Of a DNA stretch of 38,248 bases, positions 16,238 to 27,100 are shown in pieces. A program made the translations under genes and the position numbers. The stretch is from Phycisphaerae bacterium (GTDB taxonomy: Bacteria > Planctomycetota > Phycisphaerae > UBA1845). The stretch spans positions 1-38,248 of the forward strand of contig JAUIEW010000017.1 in assembly GCA_030429365.1 (NCBI GenBank). The letters run 5' to 3'. The notes beneath the pieces were generated by a model. The model ran no database searches. It was not told the DNA's origin and saw only the letters and a list, made by a program, of their open reading frames with translations. Within the stretch, counting starts at the first letter, position 1, and each line of letters opens with the position of its first letter.

Positions 16238-18742
16238 CTACAACAGGCGGAAAATCTTTCGCAGCGCCCACTCCGTACTCAACAGTCCCACCAAAAGGAG
16301 CAACACCCATTTGTCATCCCACAACGGCGTGGGGCGTGACCGGATCGTCGTGGATTCATGGCGGTCCGGAATCTGGCTCGGAAGGTCGGCTGCATCCTTG
16401 ACATCATAGTATCGCCCGCCCTTGGTTTGCTCCGCCAAGGCAATCAGCCGATCGCGAGCGAGTTGTGGTTGCAGGATTTCGAGGTTCGGGCGCGTGACTT
16501 GCACCTCGCGGCGAACGATGTCTTCTGACAGATCGCCATCGGGAATCGGCAGCGTCAACTCGCAACTGCCCGTCGTTGGTGGGACAAACCGCGCCTCATA
16601 CCATCCGGGTCGATCGGCGATGCGCAGCAGCGTGATCCGTCCGCGCTCGTCGCCGATGGTGTATTCGGCTTCGACGCTGGGAATTTGCAGCGGTTGATAC
16701 GCCCGATCGAAGAGACGAGCCGACACATTGATCACGTCGCCGAGTTGATACGAATCGCGCTCCGTCAAAATCGAACCGCGTTGATTGCCGCCGACGAGTT
16801 TGCCCTCAACAACGTAGCGCACCAGTTGTACCCAGAACTTGTTGAACACGTTGTCGCCATACGCCCGCCAACGCCACGTGCTGTCGATCCCCAGAAACGC
16901 GGAACGCCCTGATCCCGCATACTGGGTGGCCAGCAACACGTGCCCGCCGTATCGATTTTGCATGCGCGGGTCGCCGTGTCGCATGAGCACTGTCGCGACC
17001 GGTTTTTCGCGAAGCACCGGAAAGTGCCAATACACCGAACCCACATTCGCCCAACTCAATTCTGCCGTCGTATCGCCCGGCAACTTCAGCACGGGATGAC
17101 CTTGCGACGATGTTGGCACGATCAACGGATGGGCCTGCTTTTGATAGTGTCCAATCTGATTGAGCACGAGGTCGGCATCGGGATCGAACGAGACCGGCAG
17201 GATGCGTAACAGTTCCTTCGTCGCTTCGTCGCGGGCAAATGCCGGCGCGTGCAAACGCGACGCTGCGTATATCAAACCGCCGCCATGTCGCGTCACCAAA
17301 CGGTCGGCCAACTCCACCCATTCAGCTGTGAACTCCATCGGATCGGGATCGAGCAGCACGATCGCATCGTACTTGAACAACTCCTCCGCCGACTCGGGCA
17401 GGTGGTCGATGATGATGTTGCCATCGCGGGCGGCATCGTCGTCAGCCGACTGCAACCAGCAACTGACCTCGAACGTCTCATCGCGCTCCAGCAAACGCGA
17501 CACATAGCGATATTCCCAACTCGGCGCACCGGCGACCACCAACACGCGAATTTTGTTGTCCACGACGTTGACCGTGATTTTGCGGGTGTTGTCGTCGCTG
17601 ACCGATTCGTCCTCGCTCAGCGGTACCTGCACCTGATACACGAACCGCCCGACCAACTCCTGGCGATGCTTGAAGGTCAGCGGCTCTGTGGTGTTGTCTT
17701 CTGCGAGCGTCACTTCCTGCGACGCAACCACTTGGCCGTCACCCGCGGAGCCCGCTTGCTTTTCGACCAACTCGACCGTCACAAGCTGCCCGACCATACC
17801 TTGCGCACTGATCTGCGTGACGATGGCGAAAGGATCCTGCGTGAAGACATTGTCCGGCGCGATGACTTCAGCCACCCGCACATTGCGCGGAGGAGCCGCA
17901 TTGCCAACGCCGACGATGTGAAGCGGGATTTCATGATCCTCGGCGAAGCGGGCGATATCTTCGTACGAGTCGCCGCGATTGATGCCGCCATCTGTCAGCA
18001 GCACCACGCCAGCGACCGGTGACCGATCGGCTTTCTCTATCGACTGCCGCACCGCGCGTCCAATGTCGGTTGTCGCCCCGGTGGCTTGAAAGCGGGTGAC
18101 CATCGATTCGCCATGGTTCGCATCGAGGACCGGCGAATTCTGATTGTTTGGCGTTTCATCGCTCTCGGCGGATTCTTGGGTGTCGCCATTCGATTCCCGG
18201 GCTGCGCGAATGGTGTACTGCGTTTGCACGTTCTCGGCGAAGGTGTGGACTTTGACGCGGTTGTTTTCGGCCAGTTGCCGCAGGAAGCGGTGGTCGTCGC
18301 TGCTTAAGAGCGTGTCGATGACATCGGTGCGGCGAACGGGCTTTTGCGTTGCATCGGTGACGACGCTCTTGATTCGATCAAGATCTTCGCTGCGCCGATA
18401 GCGATCTTGCAGATCCATGCTGGCCGACGCATCGACGAGGACGAGCGTGTAGGAACTGACCCATCGGTGAAGGTAGGTCGCGAGAATCGGTTCGAAGAGA
18501 ATCGTCAGCAAACAGAGCATGACGCAGATGCGCAGGCTGGCCATCACCATCCGCACACGCAGGCTCGCGCCGATGCGCCCTTCGCGTCGATAGAACCAGA
18601 TGATGGCGTAGACCAAAACGGCGGCGATGATCATCGTCGCCACGGTCCACCATCCGCTGGGTAGCGCCGCAAACTCAAGCCGGCGTTCCACTTCGATGTG
18701 GTCCACCTGACTCAATAGAATGTTGCTCCAATTCACATTCAT
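16238..18742 (-). CDS. VWA-domain membrane protein with Ig-like and GATase-like regions
   Basis: 834 residues. Membrane segments at about 33-50 and 67-90, then a von Willebrand A domain: MIDAS residues D104-A-S106-A-S108, the conserved Thr in TGATTDIG, and Asp in LLTDGGIN, so metal binding looks intact. After it come a beta-sandwich section (APPRNVRVAEVIAPDNVF), a Rossmann-like section resembling class I amidotransferases (IRVLVVAGAPSWEYRYVSRLL, YDAIVLLDPDP, ARHGGGLIY-type) without a catalytic Cys, and a C-terminal beta-sandwich ending in a short membrane segment (DKWVLLLLVGLLSTEWALRK). This layout is common in planctomycetes. It likely acts with MoxR as metal-dependent protein-binding partner. 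Confidence 0.85.
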   Translation of the reverse strand: MNVNWSNILLSQVDHIEVERRLEFAALPSGWWTVATMIIAAVLVYAIIWFYRREGRIGASLRVRMVMASLRICVMLCLLTILFEPILATYLHRWVSSYTLVLVDASASMDLQDRYRRSEDLDRIKSVVTDATQKPVRRTDVIDTLLSSDDHRFLRQLAENNRVKVHTFAENVQTQYTIRAARESNGDTQESAESDETPNNQNSPVLDANHGESMVTRFQATGATTDIGRAVRQSIEKADRSPVAGVVLLTDGGINRGDSYEDIARFAEDHEIPLHIVGVGNAAPPRNVRVAEVIAPDNVFTQDPFAIVTQISAQGMVGQLVTVELVEKQAGSAGDGQVVASQEVTLAEDNTTEPLTFKHRQELVGRFVYQVQVPLSEDESVSDDNTRKITVNVVDNKIRVLVVAGAPSWEYRYVSRLLERDETFEVSCWLQSADDDAARDGNIIIDHLPESAEELFKYDAIVLLDPDPMEFTAEWVELADRLVTRHGGGLIYAASRLHAPAFARDEATKELLRILPVSFDPDADLVLNQIGHYQKQAHPLIVPTSSQGHPVLKLPGDTTAELSWANVGSVYWHFPVLREKPVATVLMRHGDPRMQNRYGGHVLLATQYAGSGRSAFLGIDSTWRWRAYGDNVFNKFWVQLVRYVVEGKLVGGNQRGSILTERDSYQLGDVINVSARLFDRAYQPLQIPSVEAEYTIGDERGRITLLRIADRPGWYEARFVPPTTGSCELTLPIPDGDLSEDIVRREVQVTRPNLEILQPQLARDRLIALAEQTKGGRYYDVKDAADLPSQIPDRHESTTIRSRPTPLWDDKWVLLLLVGLLSTEWALRKIFRLL

Positions 18743-18776
18743 GCCGTGTGCATCAGCTACCGAATATCAATCACGT

Positions 18777-21053
18777 CTATCCGCGCCCGAAGCGCCAGGC
18801 CATCACTTGTTCGATCATCAAAAGGCCCATCGCCGCGACGAGCAGCATTGGCCAAAGTTCTTTTCGCCCGCTGTCGGCGTCATCCGTCTTCATCGCCACG
18901 CCTTCGATGTATTCAACCTTCAAGCCGTCGAGCGAGCGGCGCAGGTCGTCTTCTGTCGCGGGTGACAGGTCGCTTTCTCTCGCGTCCACATTCACCGCGA
19001 AGCGCCGAACCACGCTGCGTCCATCCCGCCGCTGCAACTGGAAACTGTAGATGCCGGCTTGGGTGGTGTGTGGCCAACTGATTTCCATTCCGCTGCTGCC
19101 ATCCGTCGATGCGACCACGTCTTCATCTTCCTGCTGCGGATAACCGGGTAGACGAAGCGTGGCTTGCGGTTCGTAATCGGATGGGTTCAGCGCGAAGGTC
19201 AGCGGTTTGCCGACGGTTGTCGATCGATTCGCATCGCCAGCCCGGGCGAGATGCTGCGTGACTTCGAGCATACCGATGACATAGCTCGCGTCCCGTGCCC
19301 AATCGTTCCACTCAAGATCGCACGAAGAGGTGAACAGCAGCACGCGTCCCCGCCCGTATGTCCGCTCCATGATCGCGGGCGTCGCCTCGTCATCGTCGTA
19401 GCTCGCAATCACTGTCGTCGGTGCGCGGGCAGCGGCATCTTCATCCTGTTCACCGGGGACGAACGTTGCGGGTTCCGTTGCAAAGTATTGAAAGTAGTTG
19501 ACGCGATCGAGAAACGGATTGACCTGTCCGGAAAAAACCCGCACCACCGGATGCAGGAAATCACTGGGAGCCAAGTGAACGCCCGATTCCTTCGCCCGCA
19601 CGATCGATTGCAGCGATGCCGGCAGCAAACCCTTGCCGTCGCGATATAGCGTTGAGTTATACGCCAACGGGTCGGACACCTGGTCGCCCAGAAAAATCGC
19701 CAGTCCACCGCCGGCGAAAACAAACCGGTGTAGGTCGTCGGCGATTGGCTCGCTCACCCGATAGAGATTGCAAAGAATCACGAGGTGATAGTCGTCGAGC
19801 GATGCGCCATCCAGCGCCGACTCGTCGATCACGTTCACCTGATTGCCGCTGAAGACATCGCCTTCGGGTCGAAGGGCTGTCGTCAGCAGATGCACCTCAT
19901 CAAGATAAGAATCAGTCGAAGGCTCACCATTGACCACCAGCACACGCACACCGTCTGTCGCTTCGAGTGCGAGATAGCGCGTGTCATCGATCGGTAGCCG
20001 ATCGGGGTCGGCTGACACCGTGATCGAGGCATCGCCTGCCCGCTGAATCACAGCCGAAATCGCCGTCGCCACCTTTCGGCCGGCAGGAATCGGATCGGTC
20101 GGCACGGAACCCGCACCCGATGTGTCGCTGGAGATTTGCAGTTCGAGCGCGTCGGCATCGCCCGTGCCGAAGTTATGAATGGTGGCTTCGAGTTGTGCCG
20201 AAACCCCGGTCACCACCTGCCGCTGCATCGACTGCAGATTCGTAATTGCCACGTTCTGCGGCGAATCGTCGCCCACATCCACGAGTACCACCCGCACATC
20301 ACGATCATCGTTCGCCCAGTCGGTCAGTTCTGCCGCGAGTGTCGCCGATGCCGCGTTTCCCTCGCCAGTCGCCGAAGCAGCCGTCAACCAATCGACTTCC
20401 TGAAAATCGCTGATCACGTACAGCACGCAACTGAGCACGCCGTCGTCGCCATCGATCAGTTTGCGCACGCTCGACATACAGCGTTCAATGGATTGCGACC
20501 GCTGCGTCGGTTGCAGCGCCTCCAATCGGGCGAGCAGCAACTCGTATTGGCGGTCGTCGAGGATCGCCCCTTCGACGATGGGGTCGTCGGGTGCGGTGGT
20601 GCGCAGCAACGTGACCGTATCGTGCGGCGCATGATCGCGCAAACGCTGCAGCAGGTTGCGCACGCTCGATTTCATGTCTTCGATCAGCGTTCGGTCATTC
20701 GACTGATAGCCCATGCTGAACGAATCATCGAGCAGGAAGATCCGCTCAGTTCGTTGCGTTCCGCCGAGGAGTGCGGATACGCCGGACGGCTGAATGAACG
20801 GGCGCGAGACCAAGAGCCCGATGAGCAGGACGGCCAGGCATCGAAGCGCCAAGAGGATCAACTCTTCCATCCGCACGCGCTTGCGATTCTGCTTGTCGGC
20901 ATCCATCAGAAACGACATCGCCGCCCACCGAATGCGTTGAAAGCGCCGCTTCGCCAGAATATGGATGATGATGGGCGCACTCATCGCTGCCGCCCCGCCC
21001 CAAAAGAGGGCAGGGTTCACCAGGGCGGCTAGGATGAGCGTCGACACATTCAT
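18777..21053 (-). CDS. BatA-like VWA membrane protein
   Basis: 758 residues. The N-terminus (LVNPALFWGGAAAMSAPIIIHILAKRRFQRIRWAAMSFL, described in part) with two membrane helices (about 8-33 and 65-83) is the BatA / aerotolerance-regulator N-terminal domain. A VWA domain follows, MIDAS D109-D-S111-F-S113. After about residue 290 there are a beta-sandwich region and a Rossmann-like amidotransferase-type region (VRVLVVNGEPSTDSY, YHLVILCNLYRVSEP, GGGLAIFLGD), then a C-terminal membrane helix (ELWPMLLVAAMGLLMIEQVMAW). It lies 20 bases downstream of the DUF58 gene. It is built like its downstream neighbour, suggesting an old duplication or a matched pair. Role inferred: membrane partner of MoxR. 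Confidence 0.87.
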   Translation of the reverse strand: MNVSTLILAALVNPALFWGGAAAMSAPIIIHILAKRRFQRIRWAAMSFLMDADKQNRKRVRMEELILLALRCLAVLLIGLLVSRPFIQPSGVSALLGGTQRTERIFLLDDSFSMGYQSNDRTLIEDMKSSVRNLLQRLRDHAPHDTVTLLRTTAPDDPIVEGAILDDRQYELLLARLEALQPTQRSQSIERCMSSVRKLIDGDDGVLSCVLYVISDFQEVDWLTAASATGEGNAASATLAAELTDWANDDRDVRVVLVDVGDDSPQNVAITNLQSMQRQVVTGVSAQLEATIHNFGTGDADALELQISSDTSGAGSVPTDPIPAGRKVATAISAVIQRAGDASITVSADPDRLPIDDTRYLALEATDGVRVLVVNGEPSTDSYLDEVHLLTTALRPEGDVFSGNQVNVIDESALDGASLDDYHLVILCNLYRVSEPIADDLHRFVFAGGGLAIFLGDQVSDPLAYNSTLYRDGKGLLPASLQSIVRAKESGVHLAPSDFLHPVVRVFSGQVNPFLDRVNYFQYFATEPATFVPGEQDEDAAARAPTTVIASYDDDEATPAIMERTYGRGRVLLFTSSCDLEWNDWARDASYVIGMLEVTQHLARAGDANRSTTVGKPLTFALNPSDYEPQATLRLPGYPQQEDEDVVASTDGSSGMEISWPHTTQAGIYSFQLQRRDGRSVVRRFAVNVDARESDLSPATEDDLRRSLDGLKVEYIEGVAMKTDDADSGRKELWPMLLVAAMGLLMIEQVMAWRFGRG

Positions 21054-21073
21054 TTCGGTTCAGGCGATGGCGG

Positions 21074-21991
21074 TCAGGCCATCGATCTCGTCTGGTGCAT
21101 TCGGTTGGAAAGAAACTGCGTCAACGCCACGTCGAGCGGATCGGCAGTGCTGATCTGGGCGTAGTCGATACGGCTGTTAAGACAGATGCCCTGGATGTCG
21201 TGAATAAACGCCTGAACGCGCTCGAGGTACGCCGTCCGCAGCGACTGCGGGTCGGTCAGAATCTCGTCCGTGGAATGCTCAAGTCCTTCAAACAGGGTCC
21301 GATCGGTAAACGGAAATTCGAGTTCGTCCTTGTCGAGCACGTGAAAGACCATCACGTCGTGATGCCCAAAGCGAAACCGCTCCAACCCATCCTTCAACTC
21401 GTCGATGTCGGTGAGCAGGTCGGAGATCAATACGACCACGCTTCGTTTGGGCAGTTGGTCGGCGAGGTAGCGAAAGAGAACCTTGGTTTGGGTTTCTTCC
21501 GTGGGCGCGGTTTGCTCGATCATCTCAACCATGTTGCGCAGCTGTGCGGGGTTCGTGCTGACGGGCAGGTTGTTGCGAATCTCGTGATCAAACAGGACCA
21601 GTCCCGCTCCATCCTGTTGTTTGACCATCAGGTAGGCAAGACTGGCTGCGATCGTCGAGGCGTACTGCCATTTGTTCATGCGATCTTCGACATGGTGCGC
21701 GGGATACTGCATCGAACCACTCGCATCGAGCAATATGTAGGCGCGAAGGTTCGTTTCGACCTCGTATTGCTTGATGTAGAATCGATCGGCTTTGGCGTAT
21801 ACCCGCCAGTCGAGATGGCGCAGATCGTCTCCGGGCACGTATTCGCGATGGTCGGCGAATTCGATGCTAAACCCGCGGTAGGGGCTGCGATGCAGTCCGC
21901 TGAGGAATCCTTCGACAACGTGCCGCGCCCGCAATTCCAGCCGCGTGATCTTGTTGAGCGTCTCAGGTTGAAAGTAGTCGGTTGTAACCAT
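21074..21991 (-). CDS. DUF58-domain protein
   Basis: 305 residues from the ATG at 21991 (AAGG 6 bases upstream); a GTG two codons earlier (21997) is too close to that site. Contains the DUF58 core YVPGDDLRHLDW (51-62) and FYIKQYEVE (71-79), followed by a VWA-like fold with DASGSM (89-94) and a SDLLTD segment. No membrane helix. DUF58 proteins are encoded next to MoxR in most bacteria and are thought to be cytoplasmic partners of the ATPase; biochemical function is unproven. The gene overlaps the end of the MoxR gene by 29 bases, so translation is coupled. Confidence 0.92.
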   Translation of the reverse strand: MVTTDYFQPETLNKITRLELRARHVVEGFLSGLHRSPYRGFSIEFADHREYVPGDDLRHLDWRVYAKADRFYIKQYEVETNLRAYILLDASGSMQYPAHHVEDRMNKWQYASTIAASLAYLMVKQQDGAGLVLFDHEIRNNLPVSTNPAQLRNMVEMIEQTAPTEETQTKVLFRYLADQLPKRSVVVLISDLLTDIDELKDGLERFRFGHHDVMVFHVLDKDELEFPFTDRTLFEGLEHSTDEILTDPQSLRTAYLERVQAFIHDIQGICLNSRIDYAQISTADPLDVALTQFLSNRMHQTRSMA

Positions 21992-23030
21992 CTTCACCCT
22001 TCAATACGGTTTCATTCGGGTCGAGCATGTTGAGCAGTTCTTCGATGACGCGGTCGGTTGAGTATCCGTCGGCGCTGGCGGAGAAGCTCGTGATGATGCG
22101 GTGACGCAACACCGGCAGGGCGCAGCGGCGGATGTCTTCAAACGAAACATGATGCCGTCCATGCAGTGCCGCCCGAGCCTTGCCGCCGAGTACCATCGCC
22201 TGCACCGCCCGCGGACCCGCGCCCCAGGTGAGCATCTTCCGGACGATCTCCGGGGCGTCGCTTTCATTCGGGCGCGTCATCCGCACGATGTCCAGCGCGT
22301 GGCGGATCACTTCCGGAGCGATGGGAATGCGCCGCACCGCATGCTGGAATCGGATAATCTGCTCGCCCGTGAAGACCTCGTCGATGTTGATTTCACTGTC
22401 GACTGTGGTTGTCTCGGCGATTCGCAACTCTTCCTCGTAGGTCGGGTACTTCACGAACACCTTGAACATGAAGCGGTCCTGTTGCGCTTCGGGAAGCGGG
22501 TAGGTGCCTTCCTGTTCGATCGGGTTCTGCGTCGCGAGCACGAAGAAGGGCGATGGCAATGGGTGCACGTTCGACCCGACGGTCACCTGCCTTTCCTGCA
22601 TCGCTTCGAGCAGGGCGGCTTGCGTCTTGGGAGGCGTGCGGTTGATTTCGTCTGCGAGGATGACATTCGCAAACACCGGACCGGGCATGAAGCGAAACGC
22701 CCGTTGGCCGGTGGTCTTGTCCTCCTGCATGATCTCCGTCCCGGTGATGTCTGACGGCATCAGGTCGGGGGTGAACTGCACGCGATGAAACGACAGCGCC
22801 AGGCAGCGTGCCAGCGTCGAGATCATCAACGTTTTCGCCAATCCCGGCACACCTTCGAGAATGATGTGCCCCTTGGCGAAGATCGCGACCATCAATTGGT
22901 CGACGACGGCGTCCTGACCGATGATGATCTTGCCCAACTCCGACCGAATCCGATTGTATCCGTCCGTCAATTCGCGGATCAGTTCGGCATCACCCGGCTG
23001 AGCGGGGACGTTCTCTGGTGCTTCACTCAT
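21963..23030 (-). CDS. MoxR-family AAA+ ATPase
   Basis: 355 residues, ATG at 23030 with GAGG 8 bases upstream. Walker A GVPGLAKT (60-67), FTPDLMPSDITGTE, Walker B VILADEINR (123-131), sensor 1 ATQNP (166-170) and the QQDRF arginine-finger segment (184-188) are all intact. C-terminal lid contains GAGPRAVQAM. MoxR ATPases act as cytoplasmic chaperone-like motors for assembly or activation of partner complexes, usually with VWA proteins, as MoxR/RavA do. Its immediate partners here are DUF58 and two VWA membrane proteins. A 73-base gap separates it from the upstream toroid gene, room for an internal promoter, though I see no convincing one. Confidence 0.95.
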   Translation of the reverse strand: MSEAPENVPAQPGDAELIRELTDGYNRIRSELGKIIIGQDAVVDQLMVAIFAKGHIILEGVPGLAKTLMISTLARCLALSFHRVQFTPDLMPSDITGTEIMQEDKTTGQRAFRFMPGPVFANVILADEINRTPPKTQAALLEAMQERQVTVGSNVHPLPSPFFVLATQNPIEQEGTYPLPEAQQDRFMFKVFVKYPTYEEELRIAETTTVDSEINIDEVFTGEQIIRFQHAVRRIPIAPEVIRHALDIVRMTRPNESDAPEIVRKMLTWGAGPRAVQAMVLGGKARAALHGRHHVSFEDIRRCALPVLRHRIITSFSASADGYSTDRVIEELLNMLDPNETVLKGEDGYNRLLST

Positions 23031-23103
23031 GGCGTTTCCTCTTCGACAGTTTCAGCAAGCGCCGGCGCGAATTCGCCCAGCCGCGCCGCATTCAAATTCG
23101 CAG

Positions 23104-24168
23104 TTAACGTTGCATGATGGGAATGCGATTGTATGGCAGTTGCAAAATGATCAATGCAAGCGCCGTGCCATAGGGCTTGCCGACGCCATCACCCATCCAT
23201 GATCCATCTTCGTTCTGTTTGGAAAGCAATTTGTCACGAATCTTCGGAAAGTACTCGTCCCACGCCTTCGCATCGCCGGCAAGGTACAGCGCTTGGGCAT
23301 AGTAAAGGTGGGCATAGAAATAGTGACCGATGTTTTTGTTGCCTGGACCGATCGTGCTGCGACAGTAGACCAATGCTTTCTTGGCCATCGGGTTGTCGTA
23401 ATCGCCCGCATTGAACCAGCAGCAGATTGCAGCGGCTGTGATGGGCGGACGTGAAGGTCCCGGGTTGCGCGCCCGATACGCAATGCCGCCGTCGGAGCGA
23501 AACGATATTTTCAAATAGTCGAGGGCCTTGTCGATGACACTCTTGGGCACGCTGATGCCGCCGTTTCGACACGCCCGCAACCCCTGCAACTGTGTGATCG
23601 TGACCGAACCCTCATCGGTGCCGCCGTCCGGTTGATAAATCCATCCGCCCAGTTCGCTTTGCGCTTGTGCCGTCAGTAAGACCGCCCGCCTGAGTGTGTT
23701 GTGGATGCGCTGCTGTCGATCCACGTCTTCGGTCATGCCATACACTTCGCCGAGAAACAGCATGCTGAATCCGTGCCCGTACATCGGTCGATTGCCATCT
23801 TCGGCGCGCAGTGCGATCAATCCGGTGTCGGTTGCGCACGACAGGAGGAAGTCCGTCACGCGATCGACGTTGGCGGCATATTTGCCCTGCGTCGGCGTGC
23901 TTCCATTCATCAACAGCGCCAACCCGCCCAGCGCCGACATCGCGACAGGATAGGTTCCATAACCGGTGCGGTTGCGCCAGGCGCCTTCACGCCCCTGGGT
24001 GCTGACGAGGTAGTCCAACCCCTTTTCGATCGCCGCCTCGGTCTCCGCGTTGATATGCTTCGGGCGCGGCGCGGGTGGCGGCTTGGCCGGTTCACCTGGA
24101 TCGGCGCCGGTGCTTGCGGGCAGGACAAACAAAATCGCCATCGTCCATCGCGTCATTCGACTATTCAT
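23104..24168 (-). CDS. Secreted squalene-cyclase/prenyltransferase-fold protein
   Basis: 354 residues. The ATG at 24168 has GGAGG 5 bases upstream and its ATGA overlaps the upstream stop; a GTG at 24174 is the less likely start. Signal peptide about 1-22 (MTRWTMAILFVLPAS). Repeated helix-pair motifs of the alpha/alpha-toroid fold: IEKGLDYLVSTQGREGAWR, DKALDYLKISFRSDGGIAY, RDKLLSKQNEDGSWMGD. The DxDD catalytic motif of cyclases is not seen, so it is probably not a terpene cyclase. Secreted proteins of this fold are common in planctomycetes and their function is unknown; they may bind proteins or glycans. Confidence 0.82.
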   Translation of the reverse strand: MNSRMTRWTMAILFVLPASTGADPGEPAKPPPAPRPKHINAETEAAIEKGLDYLVSTQGREGAWRNRTGYGTYPVAMSALGGLALLMNGSTPTQGKYAANVDRVTDFLLSCATDTGLIALRAEDGNRPMYGHGFSMLFLGEVYGMTEDVDRQQRIHNTLRRAVLLTAQAQSELGGWIYQPDGGTDEGSVTITQLQGLRACRNGGISVPKSVIDKALDYLKISFRSDGGIAYRARNPGPSRPPITAAAICCWFNAGDYDNPMAKKALVYCRSTIGPGNKNIGHYFYAHLYYAQALYLAGDAKAWDEYFPKIRDKLLSKQNEDGSWMGDGVGKPYGTALALIILQLPYNRIPIMQR

Positions 24169-27100
24169 GGCCACCTCCCCGAATCACCGGACGCACCGAC
24201 TTCGTCGGTCAGAGGAATGCTCAACAAACCGTGGTTTGCGCCAAGGATAAACTGCCCGGGCCACAATCCAAATTCACCGGTCAGGGCATTGTTGCTGGTC
24301 AGGTACATCCGAGTTCTGACTGGCTCACTGATGGTTTGCCCGGTCCGCTTGTCAATCAGTTCGATTGCCAATTCACCGCGACTTCGAAGCAACGGGCTTT
24401 CAGAGTTAACGTCAACGCGTCGAAGGATTGGCATGACTTTTTCGGCCAGCGTGAGTTGTCGCCATAAGGCATGGCGATTGAGTCCGACGACACCCAGGTG
24501 CTCGCGCTTCCAAACGACTTGCCCCGTCTCTGCATCGAAGCCATAAAGGTAGGGCGTGTCGCCGAGTGATTTCTCGGTCACCGGCATCAGGATCAGGCGG
24601 TCGCCAAGCAGTACGCCTTCGGCGTATCCCTTCGTGTCCTTCGGGATGGTAATGTCGGTGCGAACGTCGCCGGCCAGCGCGTCGATGAGAATGACGCGAC
24701 CCCCAAAGCAACTGATGCCAACGTATCCATCGCCCGGTTTGAAGAGCCATCGCAACGGATCGGGTGCGGCGTAGCGCCAATTCAACTCACCGGATCGAGC
24801 GCTGAAGCAGATGATCTCGTCTGATCCGTCGGGCCCGATCAAATGCCCGCTTTCGTAGATCACCGGGATGGGCGCCGCTTCGTCGTGCTGTCGAAACGCG
24901 ACGGTACTGAGCAGGCGACCGGTTTTTAAGTTGTAGGTTGTTGCTTTGCGGCGTTGGTTGTCGAGCGTGATGCACAGTCCATCCTGAACGAAAATGCTGT
25001 CGATCTTCTCACGCGTCAGAACGCGCTCCCATTGAATGTCGTTGGCATCGGTGAGTGACGCGCACGTCAACACACCGCGGCGCAGCGCAGCGACCAACAA
25101 GCCGTCACCGACCGCCACAAGCCGATCGCGAATCGCCAGGCGGTTTGCAGTTCCGCTGTCTTCGTATTCAGCGCCCCAGAGTCGCCGTCCCGTCCGAACG
25201 CCAATGCCAAAAAGTCCTTCGCGTCCATTGATCACCGCAATTTGATTCTCACATGCCAACCTTGGATGATCCGTTTCATCGTCGTTGTCGTCCTCCTCGA
25301 TTGCCGTCTGCACTGAACCGAGTAAACGCAACCGCGCCGTCCACGCCTGCGAACCATCCGCTCGATTGATCGCTTCCAGACGCGTTCCTGATTTTAGAAA
25401 CATCAGATAGTCGGCAAACGATCCCGATGCCGCGTGTGGATATGAGAACATCCCTTCTCCGGAGCGGTCTCGGTTGACGCTCACCGATGGCGACTTCCAA
25501 CGGAAGGACTCCGGCCGGCTCGCAAACGCACCTTCGGTCACACGATTGGGGTCCAGCGCTTCGCGGAGTCGGGTGACCTCGTCCAACACCGATACGGTTT
25601 CGCCATCAGCGTTGGTCAAGTTCTGTCGAGCGAATTCAGATTCCAACCGCGACAGCAGCAATGACGCATCATGGTGGAAGCGTTGATCGGGGCCCAGATA
25701 TTGCTCCGCCAAGTCGCGCAGCGCCTCTGCCGACTGCGTGGCCATCCTGTCCGTTTCGATTGCCCGCAGTGCGTAATACTCGGCGAATTCGAAGTGATCG
25801 CGATCCCGCTCAAGCTTCGCCAACGCGATGAGTGCCGCTTGTCCGGCGCCGCCCACATCGTTCATCTGTGCCAATTGTTCGAGTCGCAGTCGGGCGGCAG
25901 TCCGAGTCGCGGGGTTGTCCAATTCCGCGATTGCCTCGCGAGCCTGTGTTTGCGTGATTTCGGCGATGGTGCGAAGTTGCGCCGTGGTCAGGTCGCGTTC
26001 AAAGCGCGACAGAATGTCGCCGATGATCAAGCGGGCTTTGTTACGCAGTCGAGGTTCGATCGTGACGTATCCATCACCCGACGGCGTCAATCCCAATTGC
26101 CAGAGTGAGATATACGCCTCGTCTGTGGCCGCGACATCGCGCAGTCGAAATGCCAGGGCAATGGTGGCGCGCAAACTCGATAGACCCCCATCCGCGAGAC
26201 TCACCGCTTCCCGCAGTTTTTCGATGGCTTCTTCCGTGCTCGTGTCGGGTAGCGTCGCAATGCCCAGCAGCGCTTCAAAACGCAATTGGGTGACATCGCT
26301 GAGGCGGCTTGAACTGCGCCGCGTCGGCGGTTTGACTTTTTCCAGGACGTCATGTGCCTTGCGTGGGAACCCTCGGCGCAATTCCATCCATGCCAATCGA
26401 ATCGCCGCATGACGATCGGTCGGGTCTCGTTCATGAAATGCCAGCGCGCTTGGATAGGAAAGCGTCAGATCCGGGAATTTGCGGACTTCGTTTGGATCAA
26501 AACTGATCGTGGCATTGGCGATGCAAAGTAGATTGCCCAGCGGCGGTTGATCGCCCAGTGGCCGCGTGTCCAGCTTCTCGCCAGACTGTGCATCAAACGT
26601 CGCCAGACCCTCAACTGTCGGGACAAAGATGCGATCACCACTCAGCGCGCTGCGGCCTGTTGTCTGCAGCGGGTCACCGGATGTGGACCACTCGATCCAA
26701 CCGTCGTGAAGATTGACGCAGTGAAGTTGCTCGCCGCCCAGCCAAATGTGATCGTCATCGACCCCCAGCAGATACTTGGCTCCTTCCGGTTGGTTCAGCG
26801 TCCAGATCACGCGGCCGGTAGCGCGATCCAACGCCATCAGAATTTCGGAATCGGGTGCGGCAACCAAGAGGAGATTACCCGCGATGGTCGGAGGCCCGCA
26901 GCGCCAATGTTGGCTGAACAAGACGTTGTCGAAGCCAGTGTGCTGTTGGTATTGTCCTGCCCAACGAAGCGACAGCGGGTCGATGCTGGCCGAAAGTACC
27001 ACGCCGAAACCAGTTGAAACGAAGACATTTGAACCATCCGACGACGGGTAGATCGCAAAGTGCGCCCGTCGTTGCAGTTGGGCGGGATCGACCGTGCATA

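Noticed and set aside
20136-21032. 298-residue plus-strand open frame opposite the BatA-like gene
   Set aside because: Arg/His/Gln-rich antisense frame without a family match; the minus-strand gene has clear BatA and VWA motifs.
23104-24168. Hopanoid/squalene cyclase function for the toroid protein
   Set aside because: The fold repeats are present, but no DxDD-type catalytic motif is seen, the protein is only about 354 residues, and it has a signal peptide.
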